In this document: positions 46,304-54,753 of the stretch, one piece after another
Position numbering within the stretch: the stretch's first letter is position 1
How the letters are laid out: each line of letters opens with the position of its first letter
Source: Lacticaseibacillus absianus
GTDB lineage: Bacteria; Bacillota; Bacilli; Lactobacillales; Lactobacillaceae
DNA: 64,000 nt
Direction: 5' to 3'
Assembly (NCBI RefSeq): GCF_013407595.1
Contig: NZ_JABEKX010000001.1
Location: 948,522 to 1,012,521, forward strand
Notes under the pieces: generated by a model
Seen by the model: the letters and a program-made list of their open reading frames with translations, nothing else
Told to the model about the DNA's origin: nothing
Database searches by the model: none
Position numbers and translations under genes: made by a program

Positions 46304-49300
46304 AAGCAAGTAAACTTGACCAACGCGTCGCGCCTCGCGAGGTGAAGGCGCACTTCAAGCTGTATAAATCTGGCAAACTGTGGGTCACCGCCGGCATCTT
46401 GGCGACGGCGATCGGCACGTACGCGGTGACCGGGACCCCGGTCCAAGCCGCGACCACAACGACCGATGCCGATACGAGCACCGCTGATATGATCGCCAAG
46501 AGTCACGCCGCGATCTTGCGCTCGTCACAAACGGCGGCACCGACGAAGGCCGATCAGGCGGCCAAGGCCGCTGAAGACCAGCCGGCGACTGACACCGCCA
46601 CTCAGGGCGCAGGGACCGCTGAGGCCGCCTCGACCAGTGCGACCACGACTGCCAGTGCGCCGACGACGCAGACGCCGGCTGCAACGCGCAAGACGTCGAC
46701 ACCGACGCAAGCCGCCGCGACCAACCAGGCGACGGCGCAGACCAACGGCAGCACAGCGACTACCGGACAGGCCACCGATGAGGACGTGACGACTGCGACG
46801 TACCATAACGTCAACACCAAAGGCGAGCAGATCGCCCCTGATCAGACGCAGACGATCACCAAGACCAATGGTGGGGTGGTGCCAAGTGCGCCAACCGTTG
46901 AGGGTTACACGTTGGCCAAGGAGGTCGTGAATTCGCCGGGGGCCGTGGATCATGATCAGTCGGTCAACTCCATCGTCATCGACTACGCTCAGCAGACGCT
47001 GACCACGTATACCGGGGCGAACGGGACTGGTAGCGTGGTCAAATCCCTGCAGGTCTCGTCACTGTCCGACAAGGATAAGGTCGCCCTGGCGTACAACGGA
47101 TTCAACTTCGACCCAAGAACGGCCTTTGACATTGAGGCGGACAAGATCGGGCAATTCGTCAGCGAAACCGCCAAGCATATTCTCGTCAAGGATTGGTGGG
47201 ATCAGTTCGTTAAGCTCGGTGGGGACCACTCCTACGTGTACATGACCGAGGAGGAGCTGAAGGCGGCCCCGACCGCGGACGGGACGCTGACCGCAGTCTT
47301 CCATGCGGCCGACAGCCAAGGGGCGCAGATCGCGCCGGATCAGACGATGACAATCACGAAGACCGGCGCTGGCGTGGTCCCAAGCGCACCTACCGTGGCT
47401 GGCTATACGGTCAGCCAGGAGGTCGTCAGCAACCTGCCGGAATGGCAAGACGCCGGGCGTCAGATCGGCTCGTTCGTCATGGATTACACGACGCAGACGC
47501 TCAAGGTATACGCCGGCAAGGATGGCCAGGGTGAGCTATATCGGACCCTCACGTTCAGCGAGCTGACGACTGCGGAAAAGGTCGGCCTCGCGTACTTCGG
47601 CCTTAACTTTGACCCGAGTGAGCCCTTCGACATGGCGGCAGATCAGATCGCCAAGTTCGACAGCCCCGAAGCCAAGAATGACTTCGTCTACGACTGGTGG
47701 CGACAGGTCATCGCGGCCGGCGGCGAGTTCACCTATGTCTATCAGCCGGCAGCCGACGGGACGACCCCGCCGGCCAGTGATGGGAGCGTGCGGGCGGACT
47801 TCACTTATGTGGACGAGGCGGGCAACACAGTGGCGCCGACCAAGACGTTCACTGCAAGTGCGACACACATCGACATCGTGCCAAGCGCGGTGCAAGTGGC
47901 CGGTCGCACGCTGGAAAAAGAGGTGATCAACGGCCAGTTTGAGGGGTTCGATGACAGTGTCATCGGCTCGATCATCGTTGACTACACGCGGCAGACGCTG
48001 ACTACCTACACTGGCGCTAACAGCACGGGCACGCTGCTCAAGGCGATCGCGTTCTCCGAAATGACAGTCAACGATAAGGTCGGCTTTGCCTATAACGGGA
48101 TCTTGATCGATCCGGATCAGCCGTTCGACATTATGGCCGATACGGTCGCGAACATCGGCAGTGAGGCGGTCAAAGTCGACCGCACCATTGACTGGTGGCA
48201 GGAATTCAACGCGGTAGGGGGGACGCATGCCTTCGTCTACACGGCGGTCGGTGAGGCGCCAACGACGGACCTGGTCAGCGAGGACAAAGTCCGGGCGGCG
48301 TTCACCTATGTCGACGAGGCCGGTCAGACGATTGCACCGAGTCAGACGCTGACCACGACGACGTGGCAGGCCGGGGTCATCCCGGGGGCTGTGACGGTCA
48401 CCGGATACACCTTGCAAAAAGAGGTGGTCAACACGCCGCAGCTCAACGACGGTGCTAACGTTCAGGGCGCCGTGGCCAACTCCTACGTGGTCGACTACGG
48501 CCAGCAGACCCTGACCGTCTACCGCGGGCTGAATGGGACTGGCGCGATCATCAAGTCGATCGCGTTCGGCGCGATCGATCTCAATGACCGCATTGCCTTA
48601 GCCTATAACGGGATCATGATCGATCCAACGCAGCCGTCATTCGATATGGCGGCCGATACGATCGGCCACTTCGTTAGCCCAGAGGCGAAGTTGATCCTGA
48701 GCTTCAACTGGTGGCGCAATTTCGTGCTCCAAAAAGGGACGCACACCTTCGTCTACACCAAGGACCCGGAGACGGTGACCCACGGGACGACGACCAGCAC
48801 CCGCACGATCGTATTTGTCGATGAAGCCGGTAATTCGCTGGCAGACCCGATTACGCAGACGGTGACCTACCGCACGAGCACGAATGGGGAAGGTGAGACG
48901 GTCTATACCGCCCAAGGCGTCTACAGTCCGGAAGCCGCGCCGACGATCGCCGGCTACACGCCGGATCAGTCGCTGATCGCCGCAGATTACCCGGGGACGG
49001 GGATCGGCACGCCGCAGGATACGGTCGTGACCGTGACCTACACGAAGACCCAGTTTGTGACCGGTGAAGTCAGCGATGGCCCGATCAAGCAGACGATGAT
49101 CCCAGAGGGCCTGAGCGTGACGGCGGCAGATTACTATAACAACCTGACGCCGGGCGAAGTGGCCGGCGGGGTGCAAGTGAAGACGCAGAGCCCAGACGCC
49201 TTGAGTGTGACGCCTGAGGATTACTACGACTACTTGCCTGCGACACCGGTCGGTCAACTGAGCGATGGCCTGATCACCAAGATGCAGATCCCAGCAGGCG

Positions 49301-49809
49301 TAAGCGTCACGGCAGCGGATTACTATAACAACCTGACACCGGGTGAAGTGGCCGGCGGCGTGCAAGTGAAGACGCAGATCCCGGCAGGGGTGAGCGTGAC
49401 GGCGGCGGATTACTACAACAACCTGACGCCAGGCGAAGTGGCTGGTGGCGTCGTCGTTCAGACGATGATCCCAGCGGGCCTGAGCGTGACGGCGACGGAC
49501 TATTACGACCACCGGACACCAACGACCGATCGCGGTGAGACCAAGACGCCGGGGCAGCCGAGTCGCTTAGGTGGCGACCAGACGACCAGCACGCAGACAC
49601 CGACGCAGCCGAAGCTCGCGGTGACGGTCAGCGAAGGTGAGACCAGCACGCCTCAGGCGGGCGCGACGACGCAAGCCAGTGCGGCCACTGCGCACTTGCC
49701 GCAGACCGGTGACGCCATGAACGCTGCGCTGGCCCTGAGTGGGCTGGGCGTGATGGCGCTGATGGGCCTGGCCGGGGCGACCCGGCGCAAGCATGACGAA
49801 GCGAAGTGA
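46300..49809 (+). CDS. LPQTG-anchored surface protein with four repeated domains
   Basis: Protein of 1169 aa. Residues 18-50 carry a KxYKxGKxW-type signal (HFKLYKSGKLW, hydrophobic stretch, PVQA). A Thr/Ala/Gln-rich linker runs to about 160. Four copies of a roughly 160-residue domain follow (163-821), each with a YVDEAG-like start, VVDYxQQTL, LAYNGxxxDP and a Trp pair in DWW. A MucBP-like domain (about 830-915) precedes five short repeats with YYNNLTPGEVAGGVQVKTQ, the same module as in the 2152-aa protein. LPQTG is at 1133-1137 with a membrane helix and RRK after it. ATG 46300 follows GGAGG; earlier starts lack a site. Probably a wall-bound adhesin. Confidence 0.9.
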   Translation: MKASKLDQRVAPREVKAHFKLYKSGKLWVTAGILATAIGTYAVTGTPVQAATTTTDADTSTADMIAKSHAAILRSSQTAAPTKADQAAKAAEDQPATDTATQGAGTAEAASTSATTTASAPTTQTPAATRKTSTPTQAAATNQATAQTNGSTATTGQATDEDVTTATYHNVNTKGEQIAPDQTQTITKTNGGVVPSAPTVEGYTLAKEVVNSPGAVDHDQSVNSIVIDYAQQTLTTYTGANGTGSVVKSLQVSSLSDKDKVALAYNGFNFDPRTAFDIEADKIGQFVSETAKHILVKDWWDQFVKLGGDHSYVYMTEEELKAAPTADGTLTAVFHAADSQGAQIAPDQTMTITKTGAGVVPSAPTVAGYTVSQEVVSNLPEWQDAGRQIGSFVMDYTTQTLKVYAGKDGQGELYRTLTFSELTTAEKVGLAYFGLNFDPSEPFDMAADQIAKFDSPEAKNDFVYDWWRQVIAAGGEFTYVYQPAADGTTPPASDGSVRADFTYVDEAGNTVAPTKTFTASATHIDIVPSAVQVAGRTLEKEVINGQFEGFDDSVIGSIIVDYTRQTLTTYTGANSTGTLLKAIAFSEMTVNDKVGFAYNGILIDPDQPFDIMADTVANIGSEAVKVDRTIDWWQEFNAVGGTHAFVYTAVGEAPTTDLVSEDKVRAAFTYVDEAGQTIAPSQTLTTTTWQAGVIPGAVTVTGYTLQKEVVNTPQLNDGANVQGAVANSYVVDYGQQTLTVYRGLNGTGAIIKSIAFGAIDLNDRIALAYNGIMIDPTQPSFDMAADTIGHFVSPEAKLILSFNWWRNFVLQKGTHTFVYTKDPETVTHGTTTSTRTIVFVDEAGNSLADPITQTVTYRTSTNGEGETVYTAQGVYSPEAAPTIAGYTPDQSLIAADYPGTGIGTPQDTVVTVTYTKTQFVTGEVSDGPIKQTMIPEGLSVTAADYYNNLTPGEVAGGVQVKTQSPDALSVTPEDYYDYLPATPVGQLSDGLITKMQIPAGVSVTAADYYNNLTPGEVAGGVQVKTQIPAGVSVTAADYYNNLTPGEVAGGVVVQTMIPAGLSVTATDYYDHRTPTTDRGETKTPGQPSRLGGDQTTSTQTPTQPKLAVTVSEGETSTPQAGATTQASAATAHLPQTGDAMNAALALSGLGVMALMGLAGATRRKHDEAK

Positions 49810-49853
49810 GCGCGATCACGCGCTGACGGCTGCTGATGACTGAACTTTTTTGG

Positions 49854-49885
49854 GGGGGAACGGCTGGGTGCAGCCGTCCCCCTTT
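49854..49885 (+). terminator. Terminator of the second surface protein gene
   Basis: GGGGG-AA-CGGCTG pairs with CAGCCG-T-CCCCC over a GGTG loop, with one bulged base, followed by TTTATT. It lies 45 bp after the stop. Confidence 0.7.
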
Positions 49886-49959
49886 ATTGTGGACCTTGTT
49901 GGCGAGGTCCACTGAAGCCCAGCCGCATGAAGCGGCGGGGGGTGAAAGGACCGAAGAGA

Positions 49960-50508
49960 ATGAACAATCGCAAACAACTGATCGACTTGACTGGCCAGCG
50001 GTTCGGCCGGCTGACGGTGCTGGGGCGGGCCAAGCAACGCTCGGCCAACCGCAACGCCCGCTGGGAGTGCCTGTGTGACTGCGGGAAGCACAAGGTTGTG
50101 GAAGGGTACCACCTGCGCCACGGGCTGGTGGCCAGCTGCGGGTGCCTGCGGGTCGAAACGTCGCGCAAAATGGCCGCCCAGGCGCTACTGCCGTATGCGG
50201 ACCACGACGGCTCGGCGTTCAAGAATGAGGCGGGAGTCTATTACAGCTCGCTGATCCGCTCGAAGCGTAACCGATCGGGCACCATCGGCGTGTCGTATGA
50301 TCACCAAAAAGAACGCTGGGTCGCCCGCTTACGGTTTCACGGGGAATACGTCTTGAACAAGACGACCAAAACGCGTGAGCAGGCGATCGCCCTGCGACAG
50401 CAAGCACTGAGCGCGAGGCGACTGGCAGGACAAAAGCACCAGTCGCTCGAATGTGTGAATCTAGCGCGTCGCTCGGGGGATGACGCTAGGCATGGCGCGG
50501 TGTTGTAG
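49960..50508 (+). CDS. AP2-domain DNA-binding protein with Cys-rich module
   Basis: Protein of 182 aa. After an N-terminal DLTGQRFGRLTVLGRA motif comes a four-cysteine module (CLCDCGKHK... CGCLR), probably zinc-binding, of the kind seen in phage and mobile HNH/AP2 proteins. Residues about 105-155 form an AP2-like domain (GTIGVSYDHQKERWVARLRF, TREQAIALR). No HNH nuclease motif is present, so it is more likely a DNA-binding relic or regulator than an active homing endonuclease. ATG 49960 is chosen because GAAAGGA is 9 nt upstream; an ATG 11 codons earlier lacks a site. Confidence 0.8.
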   Translation: MNNRKQLIDLTGQRFGRLTVLGRAKQRSANRNARWECLCDCGKHKVVEGYHLRHGLVASCGCLRVETSRKMAAQALLPYADHDGSAFKNEAGVYYSSLIRSKRNRSGTIGVSYDHQKERWVARLRFHGEYVLNKTTKTREQAIALRQQALSARRLAGQKHQSLECVNLARRSGDDARHGAVL

Positions 50509-50775
50509 GCGGCACCCCGGCTGGTAAGACCAAGTCGCGCGAGTTTGGTCGACTTTATGAGTCGCAACTCGACACCGCCAGCGCGATGATGAGGCGCTTC
50601 GGCGACACGCGCTTGCATGAGGCAACCCGTGACTTGTGGCAGTGGTCGTCTGCATTATTGCGCCGCATAACGGCACGCACCTGGTCGCGTTGGCTGACGC
50701 CACGTGAACGGGCGGGTGCCGTTTTGGGCGTGATGCGGTTAGGACCATTGGGGCGGCGAGCGGGGCGCTCTAGGG

Positions 50776-50804
50776 TTGACACGGCACTCCCTTAATGGTT
50801 TAAT
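50776..50804 (+). promoter_or_regulatory. Consensus promoter of the DJ-1/PfpI gene
   Basis: TTGACA (50776-50781), 17-bp spacer, TTTAAT (50799-50804). It lies 290 bp before the start codon, creating a long untranslated leader. Confidence 0.75.
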
Positions 50805-50810
50805 GGTTCG

Positions 50811-51093
50811 AAAGAAAGAACGGATGAATGAAGACGCCGGGCGCCACTTGGGCCAGCCGATGACGGCCCACACGTGTCGTGGTGTGCGCGACGGCGCACT
50901 GACTGAGGCCGTTCACCTTTCACGCCGGTGGGCGCGCCCGCCTCAAGGGCTGCCGGGCTGCGGGACCGGGCGATCACCGGCGTGAAGGGACGAAACACGA
51001 CGATTATCTGTCTGATACACGGATCCGGTCGTGACCGCACCGCTTCGCGAGAGGCTGGACGATCACGACCGCCAGGACGAAAGGGTGAGTGCA
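50811..51093 (+). promoter_or_regulatory. Long structured 5' leader of the DJ-1/PfpI gene
   Basis: About 280 nt without a supported gene but with three stem-loops: TGGGCC/GGCCCA (50849-50870); CCTTTCACGCCGGTG with CACCGGCGTGAAGG (50916-50988, one bulge); GGTCGTGA with TCACGACC (51027-51070). The last two share CGATCAC in their 3' arms and are each followed by GGACGAAA. It may be a riboswitch-like or attenuator leader, or a small RNA; no known class was recognised. Confidence 0.5.
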
Positions 51094-51774
51094 ATGCGCA
51101 AAGTATTGATCGTTGAGACGAATGTGACACGGTACCAAGGCACTAAGGAGCCGACCGGCTTGTGGCTGGGCGAGGCGGCGGAGTTCGTCGCGGAGATGAA
51201 GCGCGCCGGCATCGCGGTGGATTACGTCAGCCCTAAAGGCGGTTTCGTGCCGCTGGACCCCCGGAGCATGAAATACACCGATGAGGCGATCATGCAGGTG
51301 TACGAAGATCCGGACTTCGTGGAACGGGCGCTGGTCCACACCCTGCGGCCGGACCAAGTTGACCCAGCGGATTACCAGGCGATCTACTACACCGGTGGGC
51401 ACGGGGTGATGTGGGACTTTCCCGATGATCCGGGCCTCCAGCAGCTCGCCTTGGCGATCTATGCCCAAGGCGGCTACATCAGCAGCGTCTGCCACGGCAT
51501 CGCCGGGCTCTTGAACCTCAAGGATGCCAGCGGCCAGTACCTGATCGCCGGGCGCACTGTCACCGGCTTCACCACTGCCGAGGAGATCATCGCCGGCAAG
51601 AAGGCGGTCGTGCCGTTCTTGAACCAGACGGTCGCCACAGCCCACGGGGCACACTTCAAGAAGAAGCGCTTCTACAGTGAGTACGCGGTGGCAGACGGCC
51701 GTCTGCTGACGGGGCAAAACCCGTTCTCCGTCCGCGCAGTCGCCAAGCTCGTGGTCAACGCGCTCGAAGCGTGA
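51094..51774 (+). CDS. DJ-1/PfpI family protein (type 1 glutamine amidotransferase-like, Hsp31-like)
   Basis: Cytoplasmic protein of 226 aa. The fold is marked by KVLIVETNVTRY at the start, AIYYTGGHGVMWDF near residue 95 and the nucleophilic-elbow cysteine in ISSVCHGIAGLL near residue 132, followed by VTGFTTAEE. The spacing fits the Hsp31/YhbO-like group, linked to glyoxalase III, deglycase or chaperone activity under carbonyl and oxidative stress; the exact activity is not shown. ATG 51094 has GAAAGGG 8 nt upstream. A strong terminator follows, so it is monocistronic. Confidence 0.9.
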   Translation: MRKVLIVETNVTRYQGTKEPTGLWLGEAAEFVAEMKRAGIAVDYVSPKGGFVPLDPRSMKYTDEAIMQVYEDPDFVERALVHTLRPDQVDPADYQAIYYTGGHGVMWDFPDDPGLQQLALAIYAQGGYISSVCHGIAGLLNLKDASGQYLIAGRTVTGFTTAEEIIAGKKAVVPFLNQTVATAHGAHFKKKRFYSEYAVADGRLLTGQNPFSVRAVAKLVVNALEA

Positions 51775-51808
51775 CACGCGGATTAGGGTGACACGATCGA
51801 CCGAACAC

Positions 51809-51838
51809 AGAGGCCTGCGTGATGCGGCCTCTTTTTTG
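51809..51838 (+). terminator. Terminator of the DJ-1/PfpI gene
   Basis: AGAGGCC (51809-51815) pairs with GGCCTCT (51826-51832) and is followed by T residues. Confidence 0.9.
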
Positions 51839-51977
51839 TCGGCGCGAGGCGACCCCAAAAACCAGGCGCGCGGGCCTGGTCGCCGTCTCGCCGTCAGCGG
51901 TGGACAAAGGCGATGCTGTTAGCCAGTATGCAACACATCAGCCCCCCGACCGGTCACCAAGCTGCTGTCGGCGGGCG

Positions 51978-53009
51978 TCAGGGTTGTACCGCATCGGCAT
52001 CGGTCATCTTCAAGATGATCTTGCCGGTCGCGTGGCCGGCTTGCGCGTATGCGAGCGCGTCTTGGATCTGATCGAATGGCACGATGCGGTCGATCACCGG
52101 CTTGAGCACGTCGGCTTCGATCAGCTCGCGCAGGTGGTCGAGCTGCGGGCCGCTGGGCTGCATGAAGAGGAAGGTGTAGTGTGCGTGGGTCGCGCGGGCA
52201 CGCTTGGTCACGTCACGGGTGACGAACCCGAAGGCTAGGCGCTTCCACAGTGGCACGCCGTACGCCCGCCCGAAGCGGGCAGTGGGGCGTCCGGCGATCG
52301 AGACCACATGACCGCCTGGCCGGATGATCTTGAAGGCGTCGATCAACGTCTTGCCCCCGCGCGTGTCGAGGACCGCGTCGTAGTCGTGCAGCACAGTTGA
52401 AAAGTCGGTGGTGCGATAGTCGATCAGTTCATCGGCGCCCAGCGTACGGGCCAAGGCGAAGTGATCAGTGGTCGTGGTGGTCGCGACAGATGCGCCGAGG
52501 TGTTTGGCGATCTGGATCGCCAGGCTGCCGATGCCACCGGTGCCGCCTTGGATCAGCACTTTTTGGCCCGGTCGCAGGTGCATGATGTCGTGCAGCGCTT
52601 GGTAGCTGGTCAGCCCGACCAAGGGGATCGACGCGGCTTCCTCAAAGCTTAGGTTGGCCGGCTTCGGCGCGATGTCACCTTGGTCGACCGCGATAAACTC
52701 GGCGAATGTGCCGATCCGGTCTTTTTGTAAGCGGCCGTACACGGCGTCGCCAATATCGGTGGCGTGAACTTGCGCGCCGACCGCGGTGACGATGCCGGCA
52801 AAATCGCTGCCCATGATCAGCGGCAGCTTGTAGGGGAGCAACGGCCTCAAGCCGCCGTCTTTGGTCTTGATGTCGATCGGGTTGATACTGGCCGCGACGA
52901 CTCGGACCAGCACGTCGTTGGGGCGCAGGGGCGGGATGGGCACTTGCTTGAGCGTGGGCATTGGTTGCTTGTAAGCCTCGATGACCGCGGCCTTCATCTG
53001 GTTTGGCAT
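51978..53009 (-). CDS. NADP-dependent zinc-independent alcohol dehydrogenase/quinone oxidoreductase
   Basis: Medium-chain dehydrogenase/reductase of 343 aa. The N-terminal GroES-like domain shows VVAASINPIDIKTKDG and GSDFAGIVTAVG; the Rossmann domain shows the nucleotide motif IQGGTGGIGSLAIQIAKHLGA near residue 155. The catalytic-zinc Cys and His are absent, placing it in the quinone oxidoreductase-like group that reduces quinones or reactive aldehydes with NADPH. GGAGG lies 8 nt before its ATG. It is divergent from an ArsR-type regulator with back-to-back consensus promoters and shared dyad elements, so repression by that regulator is likely. Confidence 0.92.
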   Translation of the reverse strand: MPNQMKAAVIEAYKQPMPTLKQVPIPPLRPNDVLVRVVAASINPIDIKTKDGGLRPLLPYKLPLIMGSDFAGIVTAVGAQVHATDIGDAVYGRLQKDRIGTFAEFIAVDQGDIAPKPANLSFEEAASIPLVGLTSYQALHDIMHLRPGQKVLIQGGTGGIGSLAIQIAKHLGASVATTTTTDHFALARTLGADELIDYRTTDFSTVLHDYDAVLDTRGGKTLIDAFKIIRPGGHVVSIAGRPTARFGRAYGVPLWKRLAFGFVTRDVTKRARATHAHYTFLFMQPSGPQLDHLRELIEADVLKPVIDRIVPFDQIQDALAYAQAGHATGKIILKMTDADAVQP

Positions 53010-53047
53010 TTAACGATCCTCCGTTTAGGTTCTTTAGTTTAATTTAG

Positions 53048-53081
53048 CGAACGAATAGCTCGTTTGAGTTTAGTTCGTTTG
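53048..53081. promoter_or_regulatory. Putative ArsR-type operator sites
   Basis: CGAACGA, 5 nt, TCGTTTG (53048-53066) is a near-perfect dyad just downstream of the leftward -10 box; a third half site, TTCGTTTG, lies at 53074-53081 inside the leftward spacer. Position suits repression of the oxidoreductase. Confidence 0.5.
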
Positions 53082-53095
53082 TTTAAAAATGTCAA
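53067..53095 (-). promoter_or_regulatory. Promoter of the oxidoreductase gene
   Basis: On the minus strand TTGACA (53095-53090), 17-bp spacer, TAAACT (53072-53067). Confidence 0.75.
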
Positions 53096-53103
53096 CCAAT
53101 TTC

Positions 53104-53132
53104 TTGACACGGGTCGGCTTTTAGCGTTAAAT
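53104..53132 (+). promoter_or_regulatory. Promoter of the ArsR-family gene
   Basis: TTGACA (53104-53109), 17-bp spacer, TTAAAT (53127-53132). An imperfect dyad AGTTCAAACGTTAAACT follows at 53141-53157 and may be an autoregulatory operator. Confidence 0.75.
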
Positions 53133-53196
53133 GGTTGATAAGTTCAAACGTTAAACTGGGGGAACGTGGCGCGTGGCGCCAGAAAGGAGTGAGCGC

Positions 53197-53511
53197 ATGG
53201 CAGAAGAGACCCTTGAGATCTTCAAGGCGGGGATCCCCGTTTTCAGTGTGCTGCAAGACGAGAACCGCCAGCAGATCCTAGTGATGCTGTGTCGGACTGA
53301 CCGGATGACGGTCAACCAGATCACCGAGCGCCTGACGTTGTCGCGCCCGGCGGTGTCACACCACCTGAAGCTGATGCTCGACGCCGGCCTACTGGCGGTC
53401 GATCACGTCGGCACGGCGCGTTACTATCACACTAGCATGGATGAGACCCTGGCGCTGTTAAAGGCGCTGACCGCCTCACTTGAAGCCGACATCGCGCGTA
53501 AGCCCGCGTGA
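53197..53511 (+). CDS. ArsR-family winged-helix repressor
   Basis: Protein of 104 aa, typical length. The winged helix-turn-helix is clear: RQQILVMLCRTDRMTVNQI, then LTLSRPAVSHHLKLMLDAGLL with the recognition helix, and the wing VDHVGTARYYHT. No CxC metal site is seen, so the signal is more likely thiol/redox or small-molecule than arsenite. The ATG at 53197 has AAAGGAG 7 nt upstream. Divergent from the oxidoreductase gene, which it probably represses. Confidence 0.92.
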   Translation: MAEETLEIFKAGIPVFSVLQDENRQQILVMLCRTDRMTVNQITERLTLSRPAVSHHLKLMLDAGLLAVDHVGTARYYHTSMDETLALLKALTASLEADIARKPA

Positions 53512-53512
53512 G

Positions 53513-53569
53513 TCGGCTTTTTTGCTGCGACGACCTGCGCGCGTTGCGGTTTGGGCTTAAAAAAGCCGA
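53513..53569. terminator. Possible bidirectional terminator after arsR-like gene
   Basis: TCGGCTTTTTT (53513-53523) is an inverted repeat of AAAAAAGCCGA (53559-53569), with a 35-nt loop; it starts 2 bp after the stop. Confidence 0.45.
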
Positions 53570-54000
53570 GCCCACTGGGGGTCCGGCTAGTGAGATCAAG
53601 GTGACGGCGCTGGCCTTGCGTGGGGGATAAACCTGATCTCGCATAATGCGGCAGTTGAACACCCTGCCCCCACGACTGCGTTCTCGAGTGAAAGGCCGCG
53701 GTCGTTTCTGAATCGGCGGAAAAACTGACCGACAGTTGTCATCACCATCAATCCCCCCTACTTAGTCGTCTGTGTCCCATTACGGATCGACACCACTTGA
53801 GTGTACGATTGCGTACTCGCGGCGCGAAATCAACCCGGAAAATTACATAAATGCAAGATCTCACCTAAAAGTGGCGCGATCACGGTCGGCGTGATTGCGC
53901 CATCGTCAGTTTGTCCATATGATGAAGACTATGGGCCACTGGGCAGTGGCCCGAAGACGGCGCTGGCGCGTCGTACTGGCACACATAGGAGGAAGTTAGA
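53570..54000. other. Non-coding region with two hairpins
   Basis: No supported gene. Two stems are notable: GGCGCGATCAC with GTGATTGCGCC (53873-53901) and GGGCCACT/AGTGGCCC with a 4-nt loop (53933-53952), the second 49 bp before the next start codon. They may form the leader of the gene at 54001. Confidence 0.5.
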
Positions 54001-54363
54001 ATGGACCTAAGTAAACTGAACAAGAACTGGCTGATCGGTGGCGTCGTCGCGCTGATCGTGGTGATCGGGGCCGTCGTCATGATGATGCCGAAGCACCTCG
54101 ATGGCGCGTACAGCGGCGAAGTCTCGTTCCTGTTCATCAAAAACACCGACACGCTGACGTTCAAGGGCGGCGAAGTCACGGAGCACGCGGACGGCGACAA
54201 GACGCGCAAGGGCACGTATACGCTCAAGGGCGACCAGCTGGAGATCAAGCTCGGCATCGAGACGATGAAAGCGACGTTGACCAGCGATAAGAAGGCGTTC
54301 ACTATCGATGCGGCCAGCGGTGATTTTGCGCTGGCTAAGGGCGTCACGTACACCAAGAAGTAA
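54001..54363 (+). CDS. Small membrane-anchored extracytoplasmic protein
   Basis: Protein of 120 aa, not assigned. Residues 11-29 form one transmembrane helix (WLIGGVVALIVVIGAVVMM) after a short Lys-containing N-terminus; the remaining 90 residues are beta-rich with repeated short strands (GTYTLKGDQLEIKLG, TLTSDKKAFTI), like the small lipocalin-like domains common in Firmicute secreted proteins. There is no lipobox cysteine, so it is a membrane-tethered rather than lipid-anchored protein. AGGAGGA precedes the ATG. Function unknown. Confidence 0.82.
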   Translation: MDLSKLNKNWLIGGVVALIVVIGAVVMMMPKHLDGAYSGEVSFLFIKNTDTLTFKGGEVTEHADGDKTRKGTYTLKGDQLEIKLGIETMKATLTSDKKAFTIDAASGDFALAKGVTYTKK

Positions 54364-54379
54364 CCGGACGTATAACGGG

Positions 54380-54403
54380 GGCGTCTGGGCGTCTGGGCGT
54401 CTG
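54380..54403 (+). repeat. Three tandem copies of GGCGTCTG
   Basis: An 8-bp unit, GGCGTCTG, repeated three times without gaps, followed by GGCGACC, shortly after the stop of the preceding gene. Confidence 0.85.
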
Positions 54404-54468
54404 GGCGACCGGCGTCGACTGTCGAGCGGATGGTCACAGGCGGAATGCGCGCTTGACGCAATCGATGA

Positions 54469-54633
54469 TCCGGACGATCCAGCCCCGGTCAGACGATCTG
54501 GTACTTCGGCCCATACATCTATGCGAATAGCACCCAGGGGGATGACCCGGATGGGGTGGCGCTATGCGAGCCTGGCAGCAAGCCGTGGCTCGCTTCGGGC
54601 CAGAAGGCGTACAAGCTGTACCCGCTGGACTAA
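54469..54633 (+). pseudogene. Possible C-terminal gene remnant
   Basis: About 54 codons open in one frame between stops, reading QTIWYFGPYIYANSTQGDD and ending KAYKLYPLD before TAA. Composition looks protein-like, but there is no start codon or ribosome-binding site. Family not recognised. Confidence 0.3.
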
Positions 54634-54692
54634 GCAACGGGCGGTCAGTGTTGACGTCAGGGCGTCAGATTGACCTTGTTAATTATAGGAAG

Positions 54693-54752
54693 GTCGCACT
54701 CAAAAAAAAACCTGAGTCAACGCTGACGTTGGCTCAGGTTTTTTGAGTGCGA
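54693..54752. terminator. Strong bidirectional terminator
   Basis: GTCGCACTCAAAAAA continues into AACCTGAG, which pairs with CTCAGGTT TTTTGAGTGCGAC; loop around 54722. The A and T tracts on both sides suit the gene ending at 54754 on the minus strand. Confidence 0.85.
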
Positions 54753-54753
54753 C

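Noticed and set aside
50509-50775. Short frames in the stretch after the AP2 gene
   Set aside because: No ribosome-binding site or recognisable product; treated as non-coding or decayed DNA.
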